NCBI GenBank assembly: GCA_003279655.1 | Contig: QCHI01000007.1 | Location: 16,697-80,696, forward strand | Length of the DNA: 64,000 bases | DNA from: Prochlorococcus sp. AG-402-A21 | Lineage (GTDB): Bacteria; Cyanobacteriota; Cyanobacteriia; PCC-6307; Cyanobiaceae | Direction: 5' to 3' | Shown here: positions 1-10,571 of the stretch, in pieces | Numbering within the stretch: position 1 is the first letter of the stretch | Layout: the number at the start of each line of letters is the position of its first letter | The notes under the pieces: generated by a model | Told to the model about the DNA's origin: nothing | The model's database searches: none | Seen by the model: the letters and a program-made list of their open reading frames with translations, nothing else | Translations under genes and position numbers: made by a program

Positions 1-443
1 GAGTTGACATTATTCAACCATTGATTTCAAAACGATCAGTAGTTAAAGAATGTAATAACGAAAAAATTATTAGATTTCATAAAATCATTCATGAAGCCGT
101 TGAGCAATCTGAAAGACTCTGGAGTCCAGAAGTAATGCAGGCAGTGACATTTTCCAATTGGATAAATGACTTGCCTTCCGAATCTCAAATCGGATTTGCC
201 ACAACGCGCATTCAAAACTTGCAAGATTGTGTGAATTGGTTAAATGAGATACCACATAAAGTCAATCAAGTTTGGGTTGTAATTGGCCCAGAGGGAGGAT
301 GGAATAAAGACGAAGAAGCATTAGCTTTTGACTCTGGTCTTTCTGGAGTTTCTATGGGAGAAACTATTTTGAGGACATCAACAGCTGCCGTAAGTGCCTG
401 TCAGCTAATGTCTTCATGGAGAAGACTCAAATCATCCCTTTAA
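1..443 (+). CDS. rsmE: 16S rRNA (uracil1498-N3)-methyltransferase RsmE, C-terminal part, truncated by window start
   Basis: C-terminal SPOUT motif VWVVIGPEGGWNKDEEALAFDSGLSGVSMGETILRTSTAAVSA; frame is open to the window edge. Confidence 0.88.
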   Translation, partial: VDIIQPLISKRSVVKECNNEKIIRFHKIIHEAVEQSERLWSPEVMQAVTFSNWINDLPSESQIGFATTRIQNLQDCVNWLNEIPHKVNQVWVVIGPEGGWNKDEEALAFDSGLSGVSMGETILRTSTAAVSACQLMSSWRRLKSSL

Positions 444-506
444 GATTGAATATTTTTGATCATAAAACCGTCTATTGTTTAGTAACAGGCATGCTGATAA
501 GTAACG

Positions 507-1250
507 ATGGCTAACTTCTCTTTTGTTAGCGGAATTTGGATTAATGCTTTTTTGATTAACTTCTTGTTGATATTTTTGGGACATAGGCTTCCATTTTTAA
601 CTAAGAAAGGTTGGATTCATGCTGGAATACTTGGAACACTTTTATTAGGATCTATTGGTTGGAATGGTTGGATATCAGTTTGTGTATATCTTTTGTTGGG
701 AACTTTAGTTACAAAAATTGGATACAAAAATAAGGCTTCGCGAGGGATTGCTGAAGCTAGAGGTGGTCAACGTGGCCCTGAAAATGTATGGGGGTCTGCT
801 GCAACAGGTTGCTCACTCGCCTTATTAAGTTGTATTTGGCCAAATTTTTTAAATTTATTCATGGTAGGTTTTGCTTCTAGTTTCAGTGCAAAACTTTCAG
901 ATACTTTTTCAAGTGAGATTGGCAAAAGATTTGGTAAAAGAACTTTTCTAATTACTACTTTAAAGCCAGTATCACCAGGAACAGAGGGTGCAATAAGCAT
1001 TGAAGGTTCGATGGCTGGTTTATTAGGAAGTTTTATCATGACTGTGTTTATGCTTAATCTATCGATCATCTCTGGACTATCTGTTGCTTTTATAGTCTTC
1101 TTATCTGGCTATTTAGCAACTTTTTTGGAAAGTTATATTGGAGCAGTGGTACAAAATAAGATTGATTGGATGACTAATGAATTAGTTAATTCTATCCAGA
1201 CATCTATAGCCGCTATTATTTCTATCTTTTTATGTTTGAATTTTGTTTGA
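507..1250 (+). CDS. DUF92/TIGR00297-type integral membrane protein
   Basis: Multi-TM protein with RGIAEARGGQRGPENVWGSAATG and FASSFSAKLSDTFSSEIGKRFGK motifs of the DUF92 family. Confidence 0.8.
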   Translation: MANFSFVSGIWINAFLINFLLIFLGHRLPFLTKKGWIHAGILGTLLLGSIGWNGWISVCVYLLLGTLVTKIGYKNKASRGIAEARGGQRGPENVWGSAATGCSLALLSCIWPNFLNLFMVGFASSFSAKLSDTFSSEIGKRFGKRTFLITTLKPVSPGTEGAISIEGSMAGLLGSFIMTVFMLNLSIISGLSVAFIVFLSGYLATFLESYIGAVVQNKIDWMTNELVNSIQTSIAAIISIFLCLNFV

Positions 1251-1255
1251 AATAT

Positions 1256-1903
1256 TTATTTTAAATCAGCCCAATTCTTTAGTGCTGGCCATTCACTAAT
1301 TTGTTCGTAAATCCATTTATGACCCTTAGTATTAAGATGTATTCCATCTGATGAGAGTAATTCTCTAAATGATAATAAATTGATCATTTTTTCATGTATA
1401 GATAAAAATGGGACATTTAATTCTAAGCAAGTTTCTTCAATTTTATTTTCATACTTAGAACAAGCTTGATTTGAATACCAAAGACATTCTGCAAAAGGCA
1501 TTGAGTCTTCATTAACAGGTGTTAATCCAAGAACCATTATATGTACTTCATTCTTAATTTCGTTTACTAATTGTTTTAAGCCAAATTTAAAAGCATCTTC
1601 GGAAAGTTGAGGCCTGCCATCTTTTCTTCCAATTTTAGCGGTATCATTTAATCCGATTGATAGCAAAATACCTTCAGGAACTTTTCTCCTTAACTCTCCT
1701 CTTATTTCCCACTCTCTCTTAAATCTTATAGCAACTTTCTCTAATCCATCTCCTCTTACTCCAAGGGTGTAAATGATAGGAGCATCCTCTCGATTTAACC
1801 AGTTTTGTCTTAATCTTTCAGACCATCCGCCTCCCTCTCGATCTCCCCATCCATAAACCCCACTATCTCCAATTATGATTAATTTTTTTTGATATTTATT
1901 CAT
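1256..1903 (-). CDS. SGNH/GDSL-type hydrolase
   Basis: IIGDSGVYGWGDREGGGW block, GLNDT, and C-terminal DGIHLNTKGH catalytic motif. Confidence 0.8.
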   Translation of the reverse strand: MNKYQKKLIIIGDSGVYGWGDREGGGWSERLRQNWLNREDAPIIYTLGVRGDGLEKVAIRFKREWEIRGELRRKVPEGILLSIGLNDTAKIGRKDGRPQLSEDAFKFGLKQLVNEIKNEVHIMVLGLTPVNEDSMPFAECLWYSNQACSKYENKIEETCLELNVPFLSIHEKMINLLSFRELLSSDGIHLNTKGHKWIYEQISEWPALKNWADLK

Positions 1904-1926
1904 ATGTATATATGTTGAAAAAATTA

Positions 1927-3477
1927 CTAACTAATGAAATTGTTGGTTGAATTCTTTAACCAATAATTTTGAGAAGTGTTAAATAAAAATTCTCCTGACA
2001 TTGTTAATAAAGAGAAAGTAGCAGTTATTATAATGACTTGAGCCCAATCGAATGAGCTTAGTGATTCCTGTAATTGCCACCCTAATCCTACTCCTCCGAC
2101 TGAACCTATAATTGCTGTTTCCTTTAGGATTACGTCAGTTCTGTATGCTCCATAGGCTAAGTAACTATTACTTTGGGGGGCTAATATTCCATAAAGTGTT
2201 GCTGATTGCTTGCTTGAACCATTGTTTTTAATTGCTCGATAAATACTGTTGTCTTGATTTAGTATGTTATCTGTAAGTAATCTTCCCATGACACCCATAT
2301 GTGTAATTCCTAGTGATAATGCGGCTACAGATATATTAGGATTAGTAAAAAGAAGAATAAGTATAGTAGTCAATGGAGGAGGTATCAATCTAAAGAAGAT
2401 CCAAATAAGATTTTGAACTTTTAGAGGGAATTTACCTGGGAATAATACTAGTAAAAGTGGAGGTGTCCCTATTGCAATCCCAGAGGCAAAAAAAGTTATT
2501 AAAATTGTTGTAATGATTAGTTTAAACAGAGGTAAGGTATTAAATCCATTTCTTATATCTACGAATAAAGGTAAATTTAAATACGAAAAGTTTAATGGAT
2601 TAAATATTTCAAAATTTAGATTATAAAGCCAACTAATACCTAACGATAGAGATAGTGAAAATATTGAAATTGAAATTAAGAAAGAATTTTTCAAACTACT
2701 ATTTTCAGATAAATAACTTCTTAAAAATCTTATAAATTTCTCTAATAAAATCATTACCAACCAAAGCATCCACAAACAAGTCCACATTTCATTGAACTCT
2801 AAGGATCTTAAAGTTAAATATAGTTCTGTTCCTATACCTCCTAACCCAAATATTCCAATTAATGTTACACCTCTAATTGCACATTCAAATCTGTAACTTC
2901 CATATGTATATATTATAGGTATTAACTTCGGTAGTAGAATAGTTATAAATGAGCTAATAATATTAGATCCAGTTTGCTTAAGTTCTATTAGAGATTGTAT
3001 GTCAAAACTATCTAGTTGCTCTGAAATCACTCTTGCTGTTAAGGCTGAATAGGGAATGACTATAGATATAATTGCCACCCAAATATTCAAACCTAAAATT
3101 TGTATAAATAGCAAGCCCCAAACTACTTCATGTATTGATCTTGGAATTGCTAATGAGTATTTTATGAATTTACCTAAATAAGAAAACTTAGGAATACTTT
3201 TCCAAAGTAAATCTGTAGATAGTACACCTAAAAGAATTCCAATAAGCATACTTATAACCCAGCTAGTTAAAGCAGTAGCAATTGTTATTTGAAGTCCTTC
3301 CCATGCGCTTTTAACTACTTCTTGATTGAACGATGGTTTTATTGCTGAGCTTATAAATAGAAATATGATATTTAGACCCCCAATATGAAATCCTTTGATG
3401 ATTTCTATTAGAATTGGAATGTAGGCTATTGATGGGATTAATGTTAATAAAGTTGATACTGGTCTTATTAATTTCAT
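1927..3477 (-). CDS. phnE: Phosphonate/phosphite-type ABC transporter permease with two fused permease domains
   Basis: 516 aa; two successive BPD-permease-like halves (AIPRSIHEVVWGLLFIQILG and FFRLIPPPLTTILILLF...GVMGRLLTDN), adjacent to phnC- and phnD-like ORFs. Confidence 0.8.
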   Translation of the reverse strand: MKLIRPVSTLLTLIPSIAYIPILIEIIKGFHIGGLNIIFLFISSAIKPSFNQEVVKSAWEGLQITIATALTSWVISMLIGILLGVLSTDLLWKSIPKFSYLGKFIKYSLAIPRSIHEVVWGLLFIQILGLNIWVAIISIVIPYSALTARVISEQLDSFDIQSLIELKQTGSNIISSFITILLPKLIPIIYTYGSYRFECAIRGVTLIGIFGLGGIGTELYLTLRSLEFNEMWTCLWMLWLVMILLEKFIRFLRSYLSENSSLKNSFLISISIFSLSLSLGISWLYNLNFEIFNPLNFSYLNLPLFVDIRNGFNTLPLFKLIITTILITFFASGIAIGTPPLLLVLFPGKFPLKVQNLIWIFFRLIPPPLTTILILLFTNPNISVAALSLGITHMGVMGRLLTDNILNQDNSIYRAIKNNGSSKQSATLYGILAPQSNSYLAYGAYRTDVILKETAIIGSVGGVGLGWQLQESLSSFDWAQVIIITATFSLLTMSGEFLFNTSQNYWLKNSTNNFIS

Positions 3478-3483
3478 TATGAA

Positions 3484-4218
3484 TTAAAATAGCCAATCAA
3501 ACTCTGATTTATTAATATTATGAATTTCTCTATCTATTACAATCTTTCCATTTTTTAACCCAATAACTCTATTGAAATTATTTATTAAATTTACTTGGTG
3601 AAGACTTATAAGTATAGTCTCAGGGATTTTAATTCTAAGATAATTTTTTTGATTAATAAATAAATCCAAGATGTTTTTTGATAATAGAGGGTCTAAATTT
3701 GAGAAAGGTTCGTCTCCAAGAACAATCTCTGGTTCTTGTCTTAAGAGACGTGCAATTGCTATTCTTTTTTTTTGCCCACCAGAAAGTTTATTTATATAGG
3801 AATAAATAGTTTTTTTTGGGAGAGAGACTGCTGCTAGGCATTCTTGGCATAAATCTTTATCTAAGACTCCTAGGAGATTTTTTAAAGCCCATATGAAATT
3901 GTGTTTACCTAATGCACCGCAGTTTATATTCTGAGCAACATTTAGCTCTTCTATCAAAGATAAATCCTGCCATATAGTTCCTATTTTTGACGACTCAATA
4001 TTTGAGATATTGTTAATGTGAGAACCTTTCCATAATACATCCCCTTCGTTTGGGATTAGTGATCCATTCGCAATCGAGATTAATGTACTTTTGCCAGAGC
4101 CACTTTTGCCAATAAGCGCTATCTTCTCACCTTGATTTATTGATAAATTAATATCTTTTAATCTGATATTCTCTTGACTATAAAGGCTTATATTCTTTAA
4201 TTCTAGTAACTTAGTCAC
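3484..4218 (-). CDS. phnC: Phosphonate-type ABC transporter ATP-binding protein
   Basis: Walker A GKSGSGKST, signature LSGGQKKRIAIARLL, Walker B EIVLGDEP. Confidence 0.85.
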   Translation of the reverse strand: MTKLLELKNISLYSQENIRLKDINLSINQGEKIALIGKSGSGKSTLISIANGSLIPNEGDVLWKGSHINNISNIESSKIGTIWQDLSLIEELNVAQNINCGALGKHNFIWALKNLLGVLDKDLCQECLAAVSLPKKTIYSYINKLSGGQKKRIAIARLLRQEPEIVLGDEPFSNLDPLLSKNILDLFINQKNYLRIKIPETILISLHQVNLINNFNRVIGLKNGKIVIDREIHNINKSEFDWLF

Positions 4219-5102
4219 TTAATCTTTCCAATTTCTCTACCTGTAGTTTCTATTTTATTATAATTAGCGTTTTTTGATATTATAAATTTCTTTGCACTAA
4301 ATAATTCGAGAATTTGTTTTTGTCTTTTTGACTTTTCATTGAAACGTAAAAATACATTTGTAAGTTCTTTCGTAAAACCTTTTCTGAACTTTTTATCTAG
4401 ATTTCCTTGAGCAAGCCAATGATAATTGTGATAAGAAGGAGTCTTCCAAATCACAAAGACTTTTGAGGGGTCCACGCGTCCTCTCTCAAGATTTCTCTCC
4501 CATACTTCTTCGCTAAGAGCACCTGCCTCATATGAACCACTTTGCACAAGCATTAATGTTGCATCGTGGCTACCACTAAAGCCTGGGTTTGCACCTTTGA
4601 AATCTTTAAGTTGAACACCTGCTTTGTTTAAAAAATATTGTGGCATCAATCTTCCTGATGTTGAACTTTCAGAGCCAAAAGTAAAACGCTTGTCTTTGAG
4701 TGTTTTTAACTCATTTATGTTATTTATTTTTTGGATTGAACTTTTCTTGTTTGCAATAAAAACACTATGGAATTTCTCATCAATATCTCTTTGTGCTATT
4801 ACCTTGGATCCTTTGCTTTGAAGTCTTGCTTGTACACCCGTTAAAGCACCGAACCATACTAAATCTAAATTACCGGTCCTAAAAGCTGTTACAGCTGCAG
4901 CATAATTAGTAACTGGTTTATAACGGACTTGAACATTGAGCTGCTCGCTTAATTCAGAGGATAAAACCTTATATAAACGATTCAGGTGCTCTGGGTTTTG
5001 ATCTGGTATTGCCCCAATACGAAGGATCTCTAGTGCTTTTAATGAGCCAATAGTAGATAAATCAAATATTGATAAAAGAGCAATAGTGATTTTTGTAAGC
5101 AT
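4215..5102 (-). CDS. phnD: Phosphonate/phosphite-type periplasmic binding protein, PhnD family
   Basis: RIGAIPDQNPEHLNRLYKVLSSELSEQLNVQVRYKPVTNYAAAVTAFRTGNLDLVWFG; 4-bp overlap with phnC. Confidence 0.85.
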   Translation of the reverse strand: MLTKITIALLSIFDLSTIGSLKALEILRIGAIPDQNPEHLNRLYKVLSSELSEQLNVQVRYKPVTNYAAAVTAFRTGNLDLVWFGALTGVQARLQSKGSKVIAQRDIDEKFHSVFIANKKSSIQKINNINELKTLKDKRFTFGSESSTSGRLMPQYFLNKAGVQLKDFKGANPGFSGSHDATLMLVQSGSYEAGALSEEVWERNLERGRVDPSKVFVIWKTPSYHNYHWLAQGNLDKKFRKGFTKELTNVFLRFNEKSKRQKQILELFSAKKFIISKNANYNKIETTGREIGKIK

Positions 5103-5117
5103 TATTTCATGGATTTT

Positions 5118-6296
5118 TTATAAAAGATTTAATAAATCTTCTAGTCTATCAATTCCATCATTGATCATTTCATTTGAAGCTGCGTAGGATATTCTTATGC
5201 ATTTGTCATTTCCAAAGGCAATCCCTGGAACTATTGCTAGACCAACCTTTTCGAGTGCCAACTTGCAGAAACTTATTGAATCAATCTCTTCCAAATTAAT
5301 TTCGGGGAAAACATAGAAAGCTCCATTAGGAGGGACAAAAGAAATATTTTTTATTTTTTTTAGTCTTTCTATGATCATTAACCTCCTCTTGTTATAAATT
5401 CCTGCCATTTCATGAACACAATCTTTTGATCCTTGAAGTGCTGCAATAGCTCCTTTTTGAGCAAAACTACATACATTGCTTGTGCTTTGACTTTGTAAAG
5501 CGATAGCTTTTTTTATTACCTCGGTATTTCCTGTTAGGTATCCAATCCTCCAGCCAGTCATTGCCCAAGCCTTGGCGAAACCGTTGACTGTGAAAATTCT
5601 ATTTTTTAAATCCGGTGCTATTTTTGCGAAACTGTGATGAACTTGATGCGGAGAAATAAGAAATTCATAAATTTCATCACTCATTAAAAAAATTCTTGGA
5701 TGTCTTCTTAAAAACTCAGAAATATTATTCATTTCTTGCTCTGTTAAAACGCAGCCTGTTGGATTACTTGGAGAGTTAATAATTAATAACCTTGTTTTTT
5801 CAGTTACGCTTTCTTCAAGAGAATTGATATCTATTTTGAAATTATCTTTAGTTGAAGATTTGATTTTAATTGGCTTGGCACCAGCCAAAAGGGTTATTTC
5901 AGGATAGCTAAGCCAATAAGGTGAAGGTATTAGGACTTCATCTCCAGGATTTAAAACTACTTGAAATAAATTGTAAATTGCTTGTTTGCCTCCATTAGTT
6001 ACTAAAACATTTTCTGATTTTGTTGGAACTTTATTAATATTTGATTGTTTTTGCGCAATAGCCTCTCTTAACTCAGGATCTCCAGCCGCTGGCCCATAAC
6101 GAGTTTTTCCATCTTTTAATGCTTTTAGAGTTGCATCGATAATAAATTCAGGTGTATCGAAATCAGGCTCCCCTGCGCTTAAGCTACAAATGTTTTTCCC
6201 TTCAGCTTTTAAAGCCTTGGCTTTTGCGCTAATCTCAAGAGTCAGAGAAGGTTTTATTGAGAGAGCTCTTCTAGATATCTGTGATTTGTCAGTCAT
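5118..6296 (-). CDS. aspC: Class I aminotransferase (aspartate aminotransferase)
   Basis: SAGEPDFDTPEFI, INSPSNPTGCVLT, and PLP-lysine motif VNGFAKAWAMTGWRIGY. Confidence 0.9.
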   Translation of the reverse strand: MTDKSQISRRALSIKPSLTLEISAKAKALKAEGKNICSLSAGEPDFDTPEFIIDATLKALKDGKTRYGPAAGDPELREAIAQKQSNINKVPTKSENVLVTNGGKQAIYNLFQVVLNPGDEVLIPSPYWLSYPEITLLAGAKPIKIKSSTKDNFKIDINSLEESVTEKTRLLIINSPSNPTGCVLTEQEMNNISEFLRRHPRIFLMSDEIYEFLISPHQVHHSFAKIAPDLKNRIFTVNGFAKAWAMTGWRIGYLTGNTEVIKKAIALQSQSTSNVCSFAQKGAIAALQGSKDCVHEMAGIYNKRRLMIIERLKKIKNISFVPPNGAFYVFPEINLEEIDSISFCKLALEKVGLAIVPGIAFGNDKCIRISYAASNEMINDGIDRLEDLLNLL

Positions 6297-6387
6297 CTTC
6301 GAAGCATAACTTCAAAATGTTTTTCTTAGATTCACTTTTAAAGTGAATTGATCTAACTACAAACTTACTACTTAATCAGATACTTTC

Positions 6388-6801
6388 ATGCCTTTGATGA
6401 ACATAAACTTTGTAATTGCGTCTAAGAACCCTAAAGAATTGTCTGGATTTTATGCCAAAATCAACTCTGACAAGGCAAGCAAAGGTTTTAATTCAAATCA
6501 TTATTTTATTTCGTTAAGTAATCGATCCAAAATACATTTTTATAACCCTAATGAAAATCACGAATGGGAAAGGAAAGGAAACTCAACCTCATTGTGTTTT
6601 CAACGTGAACCTTCTGAAGAACCATCAAAAATCGTTAAAAGCTGGACAGATGAGATATCGAGACTAGGTGGTAGTGCTATCGGGATCGCAAAATTGGCAA
6701 ATTTTGGGTCTGAGCAATGGATGCTTGATCCAGAAGGCAATCATTTCTTAATTTTGGTACCATATCTTTCCAAAGGGTCTGCTATTGAATCTTTGATGTG
6801 A
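6388..6801 (+). CDS. VOC/glyoxalase-like domain protein
   Basis: Short betaalphabetabetabeta-like protein: MNINFVIASKNPKELSGFYAKI ... WMLDPEGNHFLIL. Confidence 0.65.
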   Translation: MPLMNINFVIASKNPKELSGFYAKINSDKASKGFNSNHYFISLSNRSKIHFYNPNENHEWERKGNSTSLCFQREPSEEPSKIVKSWTDEISRLGGSAIGIAKLANFGSEQWMLDPEGNHFLILVPYLSKGSAIESLM

Positions 6802-7373
6802 TAGAAGAAATCAGATCTGAAAAAGAATTTGGAGAAAATTCTAATTCATTTAATTCAAGCAACTCTATTAATAAAATTGTTGTTAGCAGGGGAAATCCTG
6901 AAGCTCAGATAGTGATTATTGGAGAAGCTCCAGGAGCAAAGGAAGACGAGCTAGGAAAGCCATTTGTTGGAAGATCTGGGAAATTACTTGATCAATTGAT
7001 TCAAAATGTGGGTATTGATATCAGCCAAGATGTTTATTTTTGCAACGTGGTCAAATGTAGACCTCCAAAAAATAGACGTCCAACAAAGACAGAAATTCAG
7101 GAAAATCTTCCCTGGTTGTATCAACAAATCAAACTTGTAAATCCAGAAATTATAGTTCTTGTTGGTGCTACTGCATTAGAAGCAATTTTAAAAAATAAGT
7201 CTCCAATAAGCATTCTCAGGGGTAAATGGATTAATTGGGACGGAAGACTTGTTATGCCTATTTTTCATCCAGCTTATTTACTTAGAAATCAATCAAAAGA
7301 AGAAGGAACTCCAATGAGTTTAACTAAATTGGATTTTTTAAAAATCAAAGAAAAAATTGATACTTTAAAATAG
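6798..7373 (+). CDS. Uracil-DNA glycosylase family 4/5
   Basis: [40 protein letters not shown], and [12 protein letters not shown] motifs. Confidence 0.9.
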   Translation: MIEEIRSEKEFGENSNSFNSSNSINKIVVSRGNPEAQIVIIGEAPGAKEDELGKPFVGRSGKLLDQLIQNVGIDISQDVYFCNVVKCRPPKNRRPTKTEIQENLPWLYQQIKLVNPEIIVLVGATALEAILKNKSPISILRGKWINWDGRLVMPIFHPAYLLRNQSKEEGTPMSLTKLDFLKIKEKIDTLK

Positions 7374-7422
7374 CCCTCGAATATGTCATTCTTGTTTATT
7401 AAAGAGGCTCAATTGTTCACTC

Positions 7423-8646
7423 ATGATTGCGACCCTGGAAAAAGATAATAAGGAAAATAATGTTTCACAGCGTTATAGCACCAGAATTATTCGTAGAGAT
7501 ACTAGACCTGTAATGGTTGGAGATATTGGTATTGGTGGAGATAATCCGGTTCGTGTTCAGTCCATGATCAATGAAGATACTATGGACATTGAGGGCTCTA
7601 CCGCTGCGATAAGAAGATTGCATGAAATAGGATGTGAGATTGTTAGATTAACGGTTCCCACTCTTGCAAGTGCAAAAGCTGTTGGTGAAATAAAGAAACT
7701 TTTAGCTAATACTTATCAACCAGTTCCTCTGGTGGCGGATGTTCACCACAATGGAATGAAAATAGCCTTAGAGGTTGCTAAGCATGTAGACAAAGTTCGT
7801 ATCAACCCTGGATTATTTGTTTTTGAAAGACCTGATCCTAATAGAACTGAATTTACTGATGATGAAATAAAAGCAATTAAAGAGAAGATTATTCAGAAAT
7901 TTGAACCAATCGTTAATACTTTAAAAGAGCAAAATAAGGCACTTAGAATCGGAGTTAATCATGGATCATTAGCAGAGAGAATGTTGTTTGCATATGGAGA
8001 TACACCTTTTGGGATGGTTGAATCAGCTATGGAATTTATTCGAATTTGTGATTCATTAGACTTTCATAATATTGTAGTTTCAATGAAGGCCTCTCGACCT
8101 CCTGTCATGCTCGCTGCTTATAGAATGATGGCTGACACTATGGATAAAGAGGGATTTAATTATCCTTTGCATTTGGGTGTAACTGAAGCTGGTGATGGAG
8201 ATTATGGAAGAATAAAAAGTACTGCTGGTATTGGAACATTATTATCAGAGGGGATTGGAGATACAATAAGAGTTTCTCTTACTGAGGCACCTGAAAAGGA
8301 AATACCTGTTGCTTATTCAATTTTACAAGCAGTTGGACTGAGAAAAACTATGGTCGAATATATTAGTTGTCCTAGCTGTGGTAGAACATTATTTAATTTA
8401 GAGGAAGTTGTGGCAAAAGTTAGAGCAGCTACTGTTCATTTGACAGGACTAGATATAGCAGTTATGGGTTGTATCGTTAATGGACCAGGAGAAATGGCAG
8501 ATGCTGACTATGGTTATGTTGGTAAAGGTGTTGGAACGATTGCTCTTTACAGAAATAGAGATGAAATCAAGAGGGTGCCTGAGGATGAAGGTGTTCAGGC
8601 CTTAGTTGATTTAATTAAAGAAGATGGTAAGTGGGTAGACCCTTAA
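7423..8646 (+). CDS. ispG: 4-hydroxy-3-methylbut-2-en-1-yl diphosphate synthase
   Basis: [37 protein letters not shown]-terminal SCPSCGR and [20 protein letters not shown]. Confidence 0.95.
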   Translation: MIATLEKDNKENNVSQRYSTRIIRRDTRPVMVGDIGIGGDNPVRVQSMINEDTMDIEGSTAAIRRLHEIGCEIVRLTVPTLASAKAVGEIKKLLANTYQPVPLVADVHHNGMKIALEVAKHVDKVRINPGLFVFERPDPNRTEFTDDEIKAIKEKIIQKFEPIVNTLKEQNKALRIGVNHGSLAERMLFAYGDTPFGMVESAMEFIRICDSLDFHNIVVSMKASRPPVMLAAYRMMADTMDKEGFNYPLHLGVTEAGDGDYGRIKSTAGIGTLLSEGIGDTIRVSLTEAPEKEIPVAYSILQAVGLRKTMVEYISCPSCGRTLFNLEEVVAKVRAATVHLTGLDIAVMGCIVNGPGEMADADYGYVGKGVGTIALYRNRDEIKRVPEDEGVQALVDLIKEDGKWVDP

Positions 8647-8693
8647 AAACATATTTTACATTTTAATTGTTTTATTATTAGAAAAAAAATTAT

Positions 8694-10007
8694 TTGATAA
8701 TTATGTTGAAGAGATTTTTAAAAATATGTTTATTAATTGCTGTTTTCCCTTCTCCATCTTTTCCCTTTCAAGTTAATTCTTCTACTTTAATTACTAACAA
8801 TCCAAAAGAGATAATTGACCAGGTATGGCAAATTATATATCGTGACTTTTTGGACTATTCAGGAAAATATAGGGTAAAGGATTGGATTGAATTAAGAAAG
8901 GAAATTCTGTCAACCAAATATTTTGATAATAACGATGCATATATAGCTATTAAAGATATGTTGACTAAATTAGATGATCCTTATACAAGATTTTTAGATC
9001 CTAAAGAATTTAATGAAATGAGAATAGATACAACAGGTGAATTGATGGGAGTAGGTATTCAAATTTCTCTAGATGACGCTACTAATCAAATTGTTGTTGT
9101 ATCACCAATAGAAGGAACACCAGCCTTTCTTGCAGGGATCAAACCCAAAGATATAATCGTATCTATTGATGGTAAGTCAATCGAAGGTCTTAGTATTGAT
9201 AGTACAGTTAAACTCATTCGAGGTAAAAAAGGAACCAAGGTTGAATTAGGTATAATTAGAGAAGATAAATTATTAAATGTTTCATTAATACGTGATAGAA
9301 TTGAAATTAATGTGGTTGATAGTCGAATAAATAATTCAGCTTTAGGCGCGAAAATTGGTTATCTAAGATTAAAACAATTCAATGCAAAATCTCCAAAAGA
9401 AATGAGTTTATCGATTAACAAATTAGAGAAACAAAAACCTTTTGGTTATGTGTTAGACCTTAGAAGTAATCCTGGTGGTTTGCTTGAGGCAAGCATTGAA
9501 ATTGCTAGGCAATGGATCAATACAGGAATTATTGTGAGTACTAAGACAAAAGATGGTATTACTGATATCAGGAAAGCAAAAAGTAGAGCCTTAACTAAAA
9601 GACCAGTTGTAGTTTTAATTGATGAAGGATCTGCGAGTGCTAGCGAGATTCTCTCTGGAGCAATTAAAGATAATAAAAGAGGATTATTGGTTGGGAAAAA
9701 GACTTTTGGTAAAGGACTAGTTCAGTCTGTAAGGTCTCTTTCCGATGGCTCTGGTCTAACAGTTACTGTCGCTAAATATTTAACACCCAGTGGTAAGGAT
9801 ATTAATAAAAATGGAATAGAACCTGACATTAGAGTAGATCTTGTATTGAGTGATAACAATAAATTAACAAATTCTGATCTAGGAACTTTTAAAGATAGTC
9901 AATATGTAGCGGCTGAAAATATATTACTTAAAAAGTTTAGAGTTGAAAGTAATAAGAACTCTTATGATCCCTTAAAATCAAATTTAGGCTATGCCCTAAA
10001 AAAATAG
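8694..10007 (+). CDS. Carboxyl-terminal processing protease, S41 family (CtpA-like)
   Basis: PDZ domain plus DLRSNPGGLLEASIEIA and VVLIDEGSASASEILSGAIKDNKRG catalytic region. Confidence 0.9.
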   Translation: MIIMLKRFLKICLLIAVFPSPSFPFQVNSSTLITNNPKEIIDQVWQIIYRDFLDYSGKYRVKDWIELRKEILSTKYFDNNDAYIAIKDMLTKLDDPYTRFLDPKEFNEMRIDTTGELMGVGIQISLDDATNQIVVVSPIEGTPAFLAGIKPKDIIVSIDGKSIEGLSIDSTVKLIRGKKGTKVELGIIREDKLLNVSLIRDRIEINVVDSRINNSALGAKIGYLRLKQFNAKSPKEMSLSINKLEKQKPFGYVLDLRSNPGGLLEASIEIARQWINTGIIVSTKTKDGITDIRKAKSRALTKRPVVVLIDEGSASASEILSGAIKDNKRGLLVGKKTFGKGLVQSVRSLSDGSGLTVTVAKYLTPSGKDINKNGIEPDIRVDLVLSDNNKLTNSDLGTFKDSQYVAAENILLKKFRVESNKNSYDPLKSNLGYALKK

Positions 10008-10562
10008 TTAAAACTTATCAATTCTCCTATATCCATACCAGTCAGGAATAAGTTTTTCACATCTTTTTTCAGGATCTGGTATGAGATTTATTTCCCAATT
10101 CTTTATTTTAATAGGATGCATATCGTCAACTTGTTCAAGATAATTTATACCTGAATAGTCATCATTATGTTTGTTTTTTAAATTTATTTCCCAATTTTGT
10201 TTTGCTTTTCTCTTTGCCTCAGTAGCTTTTTTGGCAACAATTAGATTGAATTCATGTTCTTCATACATCTTTTTGGGGTTGTAACCTCCTAAATTAACAA
10301 ACCAAAGTGATAAATCTTCTATTTGTGAATTAATTAACCTATCTTTATTGGATCTTGAAACGACAATTTTATATCCATCAACATATTTAATACACTTATA
10401 ACTATCAATATGAAGTCCACTTTTTTTACCTAACCATTGTTTCCTAAGCTCAGGGAATGTATCCTCTATTGATTTGCCTAAGACCCACCTCACATCGTGT
10501 ATTTCTATATTACTTTTTAAACTTCTTCCCCCTAATACAACAATAAAAAGGGATAAATCCAT
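10008..10562 (-). CDS. DUF1543-like conserved protein
   Basis: LFIVVLGGRSLKSNIEIHDVRWVLGKSIEDTFPELRKQWLGKKSGLHIDSY. Confidence 0.65.
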   Translation of the reverse strand: MDLSLFIVVLGGRSLKSNIEIHDVRWVLGKSIEDTFPELRKQWLGKKSGLHIDSYKCIKYVDGYKIVVSRSNKDRLINSQIEDLSLWFVNLGGYNPKKMYEEHEFNLIVAKKATEAKRKAKQNWEINLKNKHNDDYSGINYLEQVDDMHPIKIKNWEINLIPDPEKRCEKLIPDWYGYRRIDKF

Positions 10563-10571
10563 ATGATTGAT

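Noticed and set aside
767-1069. 100-aa minus-strand ORF
   Set aside because: Fully antisense to the DUF92 gene; no recognisable motifs, typical mirror ORF.
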